NCBI GenBank assembly: GCA_016765235.1
Contig: JAESQH010000206.1
Span: forward strand, 1-14,292
From: Paracoccaceae bacterium
GTDB lineage: Bacteria > Pseudomonadota > Alphaproteobacteria > Rhodobacterales > Rhodobacteraceae
Direction of reading: 5' to 3'
DNA length: 14,292 bases
This document shows positions 6,974 to 13,880 of this stretch, one piece after another; position 1 is the first letter of the stretch, and each line of letters begins with the position of its first letter. Made by a program: the position numbers and the translations under genes. Below the pieces are notes generated by a model. The model was not told where the DNA came from. It did no database searches and saw only the letters and a program-made list of their open reading frames with translations.

Positions 6974-7019
6974 ATGGATTTAACCCTAAGAATTGGAAAT
7001 TAAAGGCACAACGCTTTCG

Positions 7020-7049
7020 TTGAAAACAAACAGATTTTTTATTCATAAT
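7020..7049 (+). promoter_or_regulatory. Candidate outward promoter in the transposon right end
   Basis: TTGAAA at 7020-7025 and CATAAT at 7044-7049 each match five of six sigma-70 consensus bases, with an 18-base spacer. The -10 lies inside terminal repeat R3 and the direction is out of the element toward the dehydrogenase at 7237. Prediction only. Confidence 0.35.
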
Positions 7050-7065
7050 TAACGACACAACGACA

Positions 7066-7236
7066 CTTGATGTGCAACGCTTGTAGCTTTTTGAAGCGGC
7101 TTATGGCAAAATCAGGCGAAGAACGACGCTGTCGTAAACTTTGCGCGAGAACTCGAATACGAGCCAGATGTGTGGCTTCTTCACGCCTGAATGAACCTGC
7201 CCACTTTGGGGGCTATCCGAGAGAAAGATATACTGC
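7066..7236 (+). other. Flank between transposon and dehydrogenase gene
   Basis: These 171 bases hold the leader of the following gene, with a weak ribosome site GAGAAAG at 7221-7227. One frame (about 7095-7190) reads a coding-like tail, DAVVNFARELEYEPDVWLL, ending at TGA 7188-7190, but has no start and crosses no recognised domain. It could be a gene remnant cut by the transposon or chance. Confidence 0.25.
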
Positions 7237-7947
7237 ATGACCGAGCACACGAAAAAAATAGCTATAGTCACCGCCGCCAGCTCCGGTCTGGGGTTAGCGG
7301 CGGCACGGGCGCTGGCGGCTACGGGCTGGACGCTGGTGCTGATGTCGCGCTCGCAAGAGATCGAGCGGGTTGCCGATGAACTGGGAGCAACCGCGATTCG
7401 GGGCGACATCACGGACCCTGCGGCGCTAAAGCAGTTGGCGCAGACAGCGTTGGACCTGCACGGGCGCATTGATGGCGCAATAATCAACACTGGTCATGCG
7501 GCCAAGGGTGAATTGCTGGAAATATCCGACGAAGACTGGCACGGTGCGCTGGACATCGTTTTGATGCCAACCGTGCGGTTGTCCCGGCTGCTGGTTCCGG
7601 TTTTTCGCGCACAGGGGGGCGGCGCGATCGTGTCCATGTCCTCATTTGCGGCGAAACAACCTGATCTTGTCTATCCCTTGTCCTCGGCATTTCGTGCCTC
7701 GTTGACGTCGTTCATGAAACTTTGCGTAGATCGTCATGCCAACGAGGGTTTGCGCATCAATGCGGTATTGCCGGGATTTATGGACAACTATCCAGTACAG
7801 GAGGCCAACGCCAAAAAGGTGCCGACAGGGCGGTACGGCAAGGTACAGGAACTGGGGGAAACAATCGCCTTTCTGCTGTCCGACAGCGCAGGTTATATCA
7901 ATGGTCAGTCGATCCTTGTCGACGGAGGGCTGGTCAGATCAATCTGA
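7237..7947 (+). CDS. Short-chain dehydrogenase/reductase family protein with altered active site
   Basis: 236 residues with the SDR Rossmann fold: cofactor loop TAASSGLG (12-19, family TGxxxGxG with Ala for the first Gly), acidic/polar DIT at 57-59, INTG at 83-86 (family NNAG), the Ser strand IVSMSS (131-136), Tyr146, PGFMDNYP after strand 6, and the C-terminal GYINGQSILVDGG typical of FabG-like enzymes. The catalytic YxxxK reads Y146-PLSS, so the Lys that lowers the Tyr pKa is Ser150. Either the enzyme works differently or it has lost redox activity. It is convergent with the aromatic operon and separated from it by a hairpin; an outward promoter in the transposon end may drive it. Substrate unknown; a link to the neighbouring pathway is only suggested by position. 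Confidence 0.85.
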   Translation: MTEHTKKIAIVTAASSGLGLAAARALAATGWTLVLMSRSQEIERVADELGATAIRGDITDPAALKQLAQTALDLHGRIDGAIINTGHAAKGELLEISDEDWHGALDIVLMPTVRLSRLLVPVFRAQGGGAIVSMSSFAAKQPDLVYPLSSAFRASLTSFMKLCVDRHANEGLRINAVLPGFMDNYPVQEANAKKVPTGRYGKVQELGETIAFLLSDSAGYINGQSILVDGGLVRSI

Positions 7948-8029
7948 GACGCAGCAGCTAAAAATCGCGGCATAGGCTGAAGGCTAGGCACAGAGCTTCG
8001 GATATCCCCAATCACTGCACCACATGGGC

Positions 8030-8056
8030 TTGCGGCGCAAGGTTTGCGCGCCGCAA
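8030..8056. terminator. Hairpin between convergent genes, likely bidirectional terminator
   Basis: TTGCGGCGC (8030-8038) pairs perfectly with GCGCCGCAA (8048-8056), leaving a 9-base loop; an alternative inner stem GCGCAA/TTGCGC is also possible. It lies in the 121-bp gap between the converging dehydrogenase and aldolase genes, 12 bases after the aldolase stop. No T-run follows on either strand, so efficiency is uncertain. Confidence 0.5.
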
Positions 8057-8068
8057 TGCGAATGCGAT

Positions 8069-9082
8069 TCAGCGGCCTGATGCAAGATCGAGGGCGACAT
8101 CAATGATCATGTCTTCCTGTCCGCCGACCATCTTGCGCTTGCCCAGTTCTATCAAAATGTCGCGGGTATCCAGCCCGTGCACCGTTGCTGCAGTTTCTGC
8201 ATGGCGCAGAAAGCTGGAATAGACCCCAGCATAGCCCAGCGACAGGGTCTCGCGGTCGACTTGAACGGTACGATCCTGCAACGGGCGCACCAGCATATCG
8301 GCGGCGTCCATAATCGCAAAAAGATCACAGCCGTGATCCCAGCCCATCTTGTCGGCGACGGCCAAAAACGCCTCAAGTGGTGTGTTGCCCGCTCCAGCGC
8401 CCATACCCGCCAACGAGGCATCAACCCTGTAAGCTCCGGCCTCGACGGCGACGACCGAATTGGCAACGGCGACCGACAGGTTTTGATGGGCGTGAATGCC
8501 AATCTGGGTTTCGTCGTTCAGCACCTCGCGGTAGGCTTTGATACGGTCGCGCGCACCGTCCATCACCAGCCCGCCTGCTGAATCGGTGACATAGACACAA
8601 TGTGCGCCGTAACTTTCCATCAGTTTAGCCTGTTTCGCCAGTTCGGCGGGTTCGGACATATGCGCCATCATAAGAAAGCCGGACACATCCATACCGATGT
8701 TGCGGGCATGAGCGATGTGTTGCGCGGCGACATCGGCCTCGGTGCAATGGGTGGCGACGCGCACGGATTTAACCCCGGCCTCAAACGCCTGTTGCAGATC
8801 ATGGATGGTGCCGATGCCAGGCACCAGCAGGGCGGTTAGTTTGGCGTGGGTCAGCTTGTCGGCAATTGCCGCGATCCATTCCAGATCGGTATGGCGCCCA
8901 AAGCCATAGTTAAAACTGGAGCCGGACAGCCCGTCGCCGTGCGACAGCTCTATCGCATCCACCCCGGCGCGGTCCAGCGCCATGGCGATTTTTTCGACCT
9001 GTTCCAGCGTGTACTGGTGGCGGATCGCGTGCATCCCATCACGCAGCGTGACATCCTGAATATAGAGCTTTGAAGTAGTCAT
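8069..9082 (-). CDS. mhpE: 4-hydroxy-2-oxovalerate aldolase
   Basis: Cleaves 4-hydroxy-2-oxopentanoate to pyruvate and acetaldehyde, the last step of meta-cleavage. The TIM-barrel motifs of the DmpG/BphI/MhpE family are present: VTLRDGMHAIRHQY (11-24) with the metal ligand Asp15 and catalytic His18, ELSHGDGL (45-52), VTDSAGG (165-171), and the metal-binding HAH at 197-199 (IGIHAHQN). The C-terminal KMVGGQEDMIIDVA helix is the part that contacts the dehydrogenase partner in known complexes. The start at 9082 gives 337 residues, the same as E. coli MhpE; a start at 9118 would lie inside the preceding gene. The ATG follows the dehydrogenase stop by one base (TGACATG), so translation is probably coupled, fitting the known aldolase-dehydrogenase complex that channels acetaldehyde. 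Confidence 0.97.
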   Translation of the reverse strand: MTTSKLYIQDVTLRDGMHAIRHQYTLEQVEKIAMALDRAGVDAIELSHGDGLSGSSFNYGFGRHTDLEWIAAIADKLTHAKLTALLVPGIGTIHDLQQAFEAGVKSVRVATHCTEADVAAQHIAHARNIGMDVSGFLMMAHMSEPAELAKQAKLMESYGAHCVYVTDSAGGLVMDGARDRIKAYREVLNDETQIGIHAHQNLSVAVANSVVAVEAGAYRVDASLAGMGAGAGNTPLEAFLAVADKMGWDHGCDLFAIMDAADMLVRPLQDRTVQVDRETLSLGYAGVYSSFLRHAETAATVHGLDTRDILIELGKRKMVGGQEDMIIDVALDLASGR

Positions 9083-9083
9083 G

Positions 9084-10022
9084 TCATACGGTCCCTGTAT
9101 TTCTAGCGGCAAGCACATGTTCGGCTGTGCGCATCGCCGCCGAGGTCATAATGTCCAGATTTCCGGCATATTTAGGCAAATAATGTCCGGCCCCCTCAAC
9201 CTCAAGAAACACGCTGACCTTCAGGCCCGTGGCGTGATCGTCAACGCCAGGAATCTGCATGGCGGCATTGTCACCGATGGTTTCGAACTGCACCTCTTGT
9301 TTCAGCCGATAGCCGGGCACATAGGTCTGCACCTCTTTCACCATATCCTCAATGGATTTGCGCACTGCGTCGCGGTCGCTGGTTTTGGCCAGACAGAACA
9401 CGGTGTCGCGCATGATCATCGGGGGCTCGGCGGGGTTCAGGATGATAATCGCCTTGCCCTTTTTCGCCCCGCCCACGGCACTGATTGCCTGTGATGTGGT
9501 TTCGGTGAATTCGTCGATATTGGCCCGCGTGCCCGGTCCGGCCGAGCGCGACGAGACCGAGGCAATGATCTCCGCATAGGTCACCTCTGCCACGCGCGAA
9601 ACCGCAGCCACAATCGGAATCGTTGCCTGTCCGCCGCAAGTAACCATGTTAATGTTGGTACACGCCAAATGTTCTTCCATGTTGGCCGCCGGGATCACAT
9701 AGGGGCCAATGGCTGCCGGAGTCAGGTCGATCATCTGTTTGCCTGCCGCCTGCACAATCGCGTCATTTTTCACATGCGCCCCGGCCGAAGTGGCATCGAA
9801 CACCACACCGATTTCGGGCCAGACGTCCATGCCGGTCAGCCCGACGATCCCTTCATGCGTGGTGGCCACGCCCAGCCCTGCGGCTCGTTTTAACCCGTCG
9901 CTTTCTGGGTCAATGCCAACCATCGCGCCCATTTCCAGAACATCGGAATTGCGGATAATCTTGATCATCAGATCGGTGCCTATATTGCCCGACCCGATAA
10001 TCGCTGCCTTAATCTTGCTCAT
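9084..10022 (-). CDS. mhpF: Acetaldehyde dehydrogenase (acetylating)
   Basis: Oxidises acetaldehyde with NAD and CoA to acetyl-CoA. The 312-residue protein has the N-terminal Rossmann motif AAIIGSGNIGTDL (6-18), the catalytic Cys129 in NMVTCGGQATIP, SVSSRSAGPGTRANIDEFT (175 onward), NPAEPP and the C-terminal GNLDIMTSAA, all typical of the DmpF/BphJ/MhpF group. The start overlaps the hydratase stop (ATGA), and the stop is one base before the aldolase ATG. The aldolase partner is needed for stability and channeling in characterised homologues. The length is normal and no residues appear to be missing. Confidence 0.97.
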   Translation of the reverse strand: MSKIKAAIIGSGNIGTDLMIKIIRNSDVLEMGAMVGIDPESDGLKRAAGLGVATTHEGIVGLTGMDVWPEIGVVFDATSAGAHVKNDAIVQAAGKQMIDLTPAAIGPYVIPAANMEEHLACTNINMVTCGGQATIPIVAAVSRVAEVTYAEIIASVSSRSAGPGTRANIDEFTETTSQAISAVGGAKKGKAIIILNPAEPPMIMRDTVFCLAKTSDRDAVRKSIEDMVKEVQTYVPGYRLKQEVQFETIGDNAAMQIPGVDDHATGLKVSVFLEVEGAGHYLPKYAGNLDIMTSAAMRTAEHVLAARNTGTV

Positions 10023-10822
10023 GTTATCATTCCACCATTTTCAAAAGCCACTTGCACCGGTGCGAAACCGGCGATTTCGGCGACGTAAACCTCGTTCGGC
10101 GCGACCGGAACCATTGGCCCTAGTGCACCCGACATCACGATCTCTCCTTCAGCCAACGGGCGGCCAAGTGTTGCCATGTTGCGCGCCAGCCAAAGGGCCG
10201 CGTTCAGGGGGTGGCCAAAGCAATCAGCGCCAACGCCGCTGGACACTATCTCGCCGTTGCGCGACAGGATCCCTCCGGCTAGGCGCAGGTCCAGATCAGT
10301 GATCTTGCGGGCCCCGAGACCAAGCAAAAACCCGCCTCCCGACGCATTGTCGGCCACCGTATCGACCAGCCGGATGTCCCAGTCGGCAATCGCCGAATCG
10401 ACAATCTCCAGCGCCGGCACGGCGTAGGCAATCGAACGGATCAGCTCTGCCATTGGCAGATCCGGATCCTCGACCCCACGCTCCATCACAAAGGCTATTT
10501 CCAGCTCGGCCTTGGGCTGCATAAAGCGCCTCGTGTCCACGATGTCGCCTTCGGTAAAGGCGTAATCGGCCCACAGTAGCCCTGAATCGGGTTGATCAAC
10601 ACCTAACTGCGCCTGAACCGCCTTTGAGGTCAGGCCGATCTTACGCCCGACAACCCGTCGACCCTCGGCGATCCAGCGTTTGTTATTGTGCTCTTGCACC
10701 GCATAGGCATCAGCCACCGAGGCCAGCCCGTGACTGTCGCGCAGGGGTGGGATCTGTACAAGGTCGGTGCGCGCACGATAAAGCGCATCGGCCATGGCAG
10801 TGATAGACTGTCTGTCGGTCAT
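10019..10822 (-). CDS. mhpD: 2-oxopent-4-enoate (2-hydroxypentadienoate) hydratase
   Basis: Adds water to 2-hydroxypenta-2,4-dienoate to give 4-hydroxy-2-oxopentanoate. The 267-residue protein shows the hydratase/decarboxylase fold of MhpD/DmpE/BphH: GRKIGLTSKAVQ (59-70), the divalent-metal site KAELEIAFV (104-112, Glu106 and Glu108), LEIVDSAI (138-145) and a C-terminal SGALGPMVPV (230s). 4-Oxalocrotonate decarboxylases share this fold; the context (a C-C hydrolase upstream, no tautomerase or semialdehyde dehydrogenase) favours hydratase. It starts one base after the flavin reductase stop (TGAAATG) and overlaps the next gene by four bases, so it is in the middle of a coupled set. Confidence 0.93.
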   Translation of the reverse strand: MTDRQSITAMADALYRARTDLVQIPPLRDSHGLASVADAYAVQEHNNKRWIAEGRRVVGRKIGLTSKAVQAQLGVDQPDSGLLWADYAFTEGDIVDTRRFMQPKAELEIAFVMERGVEDPDLPMAELIRSIAYAVPALEIVDSAIADWDIRLVDTVADNASGGGFLLGLGARKITDLDLRLAGGILSRNGEIVSSGVGADCFGHPLNAALWLARNMATLGRPLAEGEIVMSGALGPMVPVAPNEVYVAEIAGFAPVQVAFENGGMIT

Positions 10823-10823
10823 T

Positions 10824-11381
10824 TCAGGATGTCACTTTCTGTTGGTTTACTGTCGTCTGGTCTGTTGAATCCGGCATATAACCACCGCGCCAATACAACA
10901 ATGGTTGGTGGTCAAAAGTTCGTGCCCGCAGGACTTTACCCACAAGAATTGTGTGATCTCCACCCGCGAGGGTGGTCTCAAGGCTACATTCGATCCAAGC
11001 CAACGCGCCCTGTATCAGCGATACACCACCTAGCCCCGACTCGGTATTCAAGTGTGCAAACCGGTCAATTTCGGGGGTGGCAAAGCGGCGTGAAACCGAC
11101 TCTTGATCCGCTGACAGGACATTCACCACAAACCTTTCTGATTTAAGGAATACCGGCAAAGAGTAGGCTGCATTGCGCAGGCTCCACTGCACCAGCGGCG
11201 GGTCCAGTGATAGCGAGGCAAACGAGGTGGCCGTGACACCATAAGGTGCCCCGTCCTCGTCTATGGTTGTCATCACTGTGATACCGGAGGCGAACCGCCC
11301 CAATGCCTCGCGAAACACGTTTGTGTTCAGCGGCAGTGGGGCGGTGTCGATGGCCCGCTGCGGGCACATTTTTGCAGACAT
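10824..11381 (-). CDS. Flavin reductase, partner of a two-component monooxygenase
   Basis: 185 residues of the HpaC-like flavin reductase family: FASGITVMTT (30-39), the flavin-binding GVTATSFASLSLDPPLV (48-64), FVVNVLS (84-90) and the GDHTILVGKV motif (131-140). These enzymes reduce FAD or FMN with NAD(P)H and release it to the oxygenase. The only oxygenase of that kind here is the HpaB-type protein two genes upstream, its likely partner, although the hydrolase gene sits between them. The ATG at 11381 follows AAGGATAG by about 7 bases. Preference for FAD or FMN, and for NADH or NADPH, cannot be read from the sequence. Confidence 0.92.
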   Translation of the reverse strand: MSAKMCPQRAIDTAPLPLNTNVFREALGRFASGITVMTTIDEDGAPYGVTATSFASLSLDPPLVQWSLRNAAYSLPVFLKSERFVVNVLSADQESVSRRFATPEIDRFAHLNTESGLGGVSLIQGALAWIECSLETTLAGGDHTILVGKVLRARTFDHQPLLYWRGGYMPDSTDQTTVNQQKVTS

Positions 11382-11407
11382 CGTGGCTATCCTTTTACTT
11401 ATTTTAC

Positions 11408-12280
11408 TTAACGGTCTAGCAGAAAATCTAGGTGCAGCTTGTTAAACACCAACGGATCCTCGAATTGCGGCCAGTGCCCGCATTCGTTCATCACCGAAAA
11501 CTGGGCGCCGGGGATGGAGTCAGCAATTTTCTGTCCTTCCTCGGGCGAGGCTGTCGGATCATGTGACGTCCACAATACAAGCGTCGGGGCCGTGATTTTG
11601 GCGCTGTCGTCGTAGGTGAACATGTTGCTCTGACGGGTTTCAGGCTCCTGAAGACACAGGATTCCCTGCATCACCTTGATGAAACCTGGTTGGGAATAAA
11701 TTGCTTGGCGGACGGCAACCAGATCGTCATTAACCAACGATTTGTCGTGCATCAGAAATTCCAGCCGGGTGCGGATCCGGTCAGGATTGGGGTCGTTCAC
11801 CGCTTCCATCGACAGGCGCATGATCCGCGCCATCACTTCGGGGAACATGGTCCAGCCACCCGCGGTGTTCAGCACAATGCGGTTTACTTTGTCCGGATGA
11901 TGGATCGCCAGATAGGCAGCCACCCAGCCACCTAGGGATTCCCCCGAAATATGCGCCTGTTCGTAGCCGAGTGCGTCAATTACATCCAGCACATGTTCGG
12001 CGTACTGTTTGATTTCATAGGCAATGTCCGGCTTGTCGCTCCAGCCATGGCCGACCATATCAATCGCGTAGGTGTTGAAATGCTCGCCATGTGATTGCAT
12101 GTTGCGGGTAAACGCCTCGGCGTGGCCTCCGGTGCCGTGCAGCAGGAGCAGCAGTGGCTGATCGTCTGATCCGGTTGTCAGATAGCGGGTTTTGATCCCA
12201 CCGGCATCCAGATACCCTTGGCTAAACGCCAGCCTGGTCAGATCGGTCCAGATCGAAGCGTGTTGTGATGATGATGTCAT
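11408..12280 (-). CDS. Alpha/beta hydrolase, probable meta-cleavage product (C-C bond) hydrolase
   Basis: 290 residues with the nucleophile elbow GESLGG (Ser115), acid Asp241 (TSHDPTAS) and His269 (CGHWPQFE), and the oxyanion-side HGTGGHAEAF (48-57). The GHxPQxE ending and the cap region with WTMFPEVMARIMRL resemble MhpC/BphD/HsaD/DmpD enzymes, which hydrolyse ring-fission products to 2-hydroxypentadienoate and an acid. The position between extradiol dioxygenase and hydratase agrees. The ATG at 12280 has AAGGAAGAG directly upstream; a longer frame to 12406 would overlap the preceding gene and has no such site. The acid released, and so the side chain of the substrate, is not evident. Confidence 0.92.
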   Translation of the reverse strand: MTSSSQHASIWTDLTRLAFSQGYLDAGGIKTRYLTTGSDDQPLLLLLHGTGGHAEAFTRNMQSHGEHFNTYAIDMVGHGWSDKPDIAYEIKQYAEHVLDVIDALGYEQAHISGESLGGWVAAYLAIHHPDKVNRIVLNTAGGWTMFPEVMARIMRLSMEAVNDPNPDRIRTRLEFLMHDKSLVNDDLVAVRQAIYSQPGFIKVMQGILCLQEPETRQSNMFTYDDSAKITAPTLVLWTSHDPTASPEEGQKIADSIPGAQFSVMNECGHWPQFEDPLVFNKLHLDFLLDR

Positions 12281-12326
12281 ATCTCTTCCTTTTTTCGAAC
12301 GTTTGGCCACGTAGCCCTGCGATAAT

Positions 12327-13796
12327 TCAGCGTTTTGCCGGCTCGGGATCACCCGACAGCGCCAGCGCGGCGGCGACAAGTCGCTTGGGTTCGACATCGT
12401 CCGCACCCATGTAATTCATTGCCCGTGTGCGCATCGGATCACCGGCATAATAGCGTTCATATTGCAACGCACGTGTGCCAAAAGCCTCACCCGACAGATC
12501 CCAGGCCAGTTTGAACAATCGGGCCCGGTCAAGCGACGATATGTTTGCGCCCGCGTAATAACGCTCCGTGTCTTCCTTCAGCTCCGGTACTAGAAAATCC
12601 GCACCTGACGGCATCATCATGAACCCGCCTGCGGCGATGGTCTGGATAATTTCCACCACCCTTGGATAAGCCGTGGGCAGATAGGTCCGCAGCGCCTGAA
12701 GCGGGTCCAACAAAGGGCGCACCGTGCCAACTTCGGTGGTTTCGCATTCTATTTCGGCCCGCAGCAGCCCACTTTTGAGGAATTCGATGTGGTTCAGGCT
12801 CTCGCCCAGCATGGACTGCACATGCAGGAAACTGTCGGCCCCAATCGAACGGGCAACTTCCATAGCGACGCCAACGGCGAACTGCATCTTTACGAGGGCG
12901 CGGGTATTGGTCTGATGCGCGGTGTGATTGCGCAGCGCCGACGTGATGTAATATTCGTTTGAAAGGGCCACATCGCGATAGATGAACACCCGATCCCAAG
13001 GGACAAAACAATTGTCAAAGATCAACAGCGAATCGTTTTCTTCGAATCGGTTCGACAGCGGGTGGTCGAAATCCGACTTCTGTCCAGCCAGCGTATATGG
13101 CTCGCGGCAGATCTGACGTAGCCCCTTGCTGTTGGTCGGCACCGCAAACATCAGCGCATGATCTTCGTCGCCGGGACGCAGCCCAGGCAGTGAATACATA
13201 ATCATTTCATCCGACACCGGCCCCAGCGTCGCGATCATCCGTCCGCCTGAGATGTAAATGCCCTCATCGGTTTCCTTGACCACACGCATATGCAGTTCAG
13301 CCTGTTCGGATGATGGCTTGGAGCGATCGTTTTGTGGCGACAGCAGTGCGTGGCTGAGGAACAGATCATTGTCGCGGACATATTCGTAGTATTTGGCGAT
13401 CCGTTCGGGGAATTCCGGGCCGTTCTTGCCTGCTAATTCGCGCGCTTCCCAATACGCCAGAAGCGAACAGTTGAGAAAGTCCGGCGACCGCCCCATCAGT
13501 CCGAAATTCTGCTGTGCCCATAACATATAGGCCTCGCGCTTTTTGCGTAGATCGGTGGCGTCCATAGCCGGCATAAAGGCCAGTCCGGCGCGTTCACCGG
13601 TTTCGGGCACGATATACGTCAGTTGATCTTCGGTCTCTTTGGCGACCTGCATGTCATACAGTTTTGCCAGTTGTTCGACACTGGCGGAAAACGCCGGGTG
13701 CGTGGTGACATCGTGAACCTGTTCTCCATTGATCCAGACGTCGCGTGGAGTAGCCTTCAGGTGATCGATAAATTGTTGTCCGCTGCGAACGCTCAT
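12327..13796 (-). CDS. HpaB-type FADH2-dependent phenol hydroxylase (4-hydroxyphenylacetate 3-monooxygenase family)
   Basis: 489 residues, close to HpaB enzymes (480-520). The acyl-CoA-dehydrogenase-like fold is marked by GRSPDFLNCSLLAYWEARE (102-120), the substrate-side LSHALLSPQNDRSKP with His149, ISGGRMIATLGPVSDEM (188-204), DNCFVPWDRVFIYRD and the C-terminal helical block with LFKLAWDLSGEAFGTRALQYERYYAGDPMR. These oxygenases use free reduced FAD to hydroxylate phenols next to the hydroxyl group; the reductase is encoded at 10824-11381. Substrates in the family range from 4-hydroxyphenylacetate to chlorophenols, so naming it hpaB would overstate. The following hydrolase and Mhp-type genes suggest that its product is a 3-substituted catechol. 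It starts 84 bp after the dioxygenase. Confidence 0.93.
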   Translation of the reverse strand: MSVRSGQQFIDHLKATPRDVWINGEQVHDVTTHPAFSASVEQLAKLYDMQVAKETEDQLTYIVPETGERAGLAFMPAMDATDLRKKREAYMLWAQQNFGLMGRSPDFLNCSLLAYWEARELAGKNGPEFPERIAKYYEYVRDNDLFLSHALLSPQNDRSKPSSEQAELHMRVVKETDEGIYISGGRMIATLGPVSDEMIMYSLPGLRPGDEDHALMFAVPTNSKGLRQICREPYTLAGQKSDFDHPLSNRFEENDSLLIFDNCFVPWDRVFIYRDVALSNEYYITSALRNHTAHQTNTRALVKMQFAVGVAMEVARSIGADSFLHVQSMLGESLNHIEFLKSGLLRAEIECETTEVGTVRPLLDPLQALRTYLPTAYPRVVEIIQTIAAGGFMMMPSGADFLVPELKEDTERYYAGANISSLDRARLFKLAWDLSGEAFGTRALQYERYYAGDPMRTRAMNYMGADDVEPKRLVAAALALSGDPEPAKR

Positions 13797-13880
13797 ATTC
13801 TTTGTTCCATTTCATAAGTATTTTGGGCAACCGCTCTCAGACAGCGGACGCTCGTTGAATTATTTCATTTTAGGCCTGTG

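Larger units (their letters stand above)
6450..6999 (-). mobile_element. IS200/IS605-family insertion sequence nested in the transposon right end
   Basis: About 550 bp carrying a single Y1 transposase gene. The boundaries come from the interrupted R2 repeat: GTCATAA at 6443-6449 joins seamlessly to TTAAAGGCACA at 7000-7010, with an uncertainty of 2 bases because of shared T/A bases. No target duplication is present, as expected for this family. Hairpins lie near both ends, at 6458-6477 (right end relative to tnpA) and 6961-6973 (left end), and share an ACCGGCTG core. There is no tnpB, so it is an IS200-type element. Confidence 0.88.
2915..7065. mobile_element. Decayed TniA-TniB-TniQ transposon (Tn7/Tn5053-like), no cargo
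   Basis: The element is bounded by TGTCG at 2915 and CGACA ending at 7065. The ends form an inverted repeat (2912-2938 against 7042-7068) matching at 23 of 27 positions. Inside, all on the minus strand, are tniA (next to the right end), tniB and tniQ, the standard order of this class. TniQ's stop lies 10 bp from the innermost left-end repeat, so there is no cargo and no resolvase gene. The core without the nested IS is about 3.6 kb. I find no 5-bp target duplication: the flanks are ATAAG on the left and CTTGA on the right, or TAAAT and GATGT if the 3 extra symmetric bases are counted as part of the ends. tniA and tniB are inactivated and the right end is interrupted by an IS200-like element, so self-transposition is not expected. 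Whether an intact relative could mobilise it in trans is open. Confidence 0.88.
6403..7068. repeat. Transposon right end: tandem 20-bp-period repeats plus terminal repeat, split by an IS
   Basis: Copies of the same 18-bp unit begin at 6403 (R0, degenerate, 12 of 18 positions), 6423 (R1, TTCACAATTAAGGGTACA) and 6443 (R2), exactly 20 bp apart. R2 is cut: GTCATAA at 6443-6449 continues as TTAAAGGCACA at 7000-7010 after an IS200-like insertion. Joined, R2 matches the left-end L1 unit at 17 of 18 positions. The outermost copy R3 is 7042-7059 and leads into the terminal CGACA. With the IS removed the end would be about 115 bp long. Confidence 0.82.

Noticed and set aside
2912..7068. CRISPR-associated transposon
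   Set aside because: TniA, TniB and TniQ are shared with such systems, but there are no cas genes, repeat arrays or guide-like repeats in the element.
2907..7073. Target-site duplication flanking the transposon
   Set aside because: Flanks taken at the TGTCG/CGACA ends (ATAAG, CTTGA) or 3 bases further out (TAAAT, GATGT) do not match.
1771..7998. 13-base direct repeat AGGCACAGAGCTT at 1771-1783 and 7986-7998
   Set aside because: A shared 13-mer is expected about once by chance in a window this size; no further similarity extends from it.
8177..10302. Long open frames on the plus strand opposite the aldolase, dehydrogenase and hydratase genes
   Set aside because: They lie entirely antisense to well-conserved genes with clear motifs, have no domain character and are expected from the GC-rich codon pattern.
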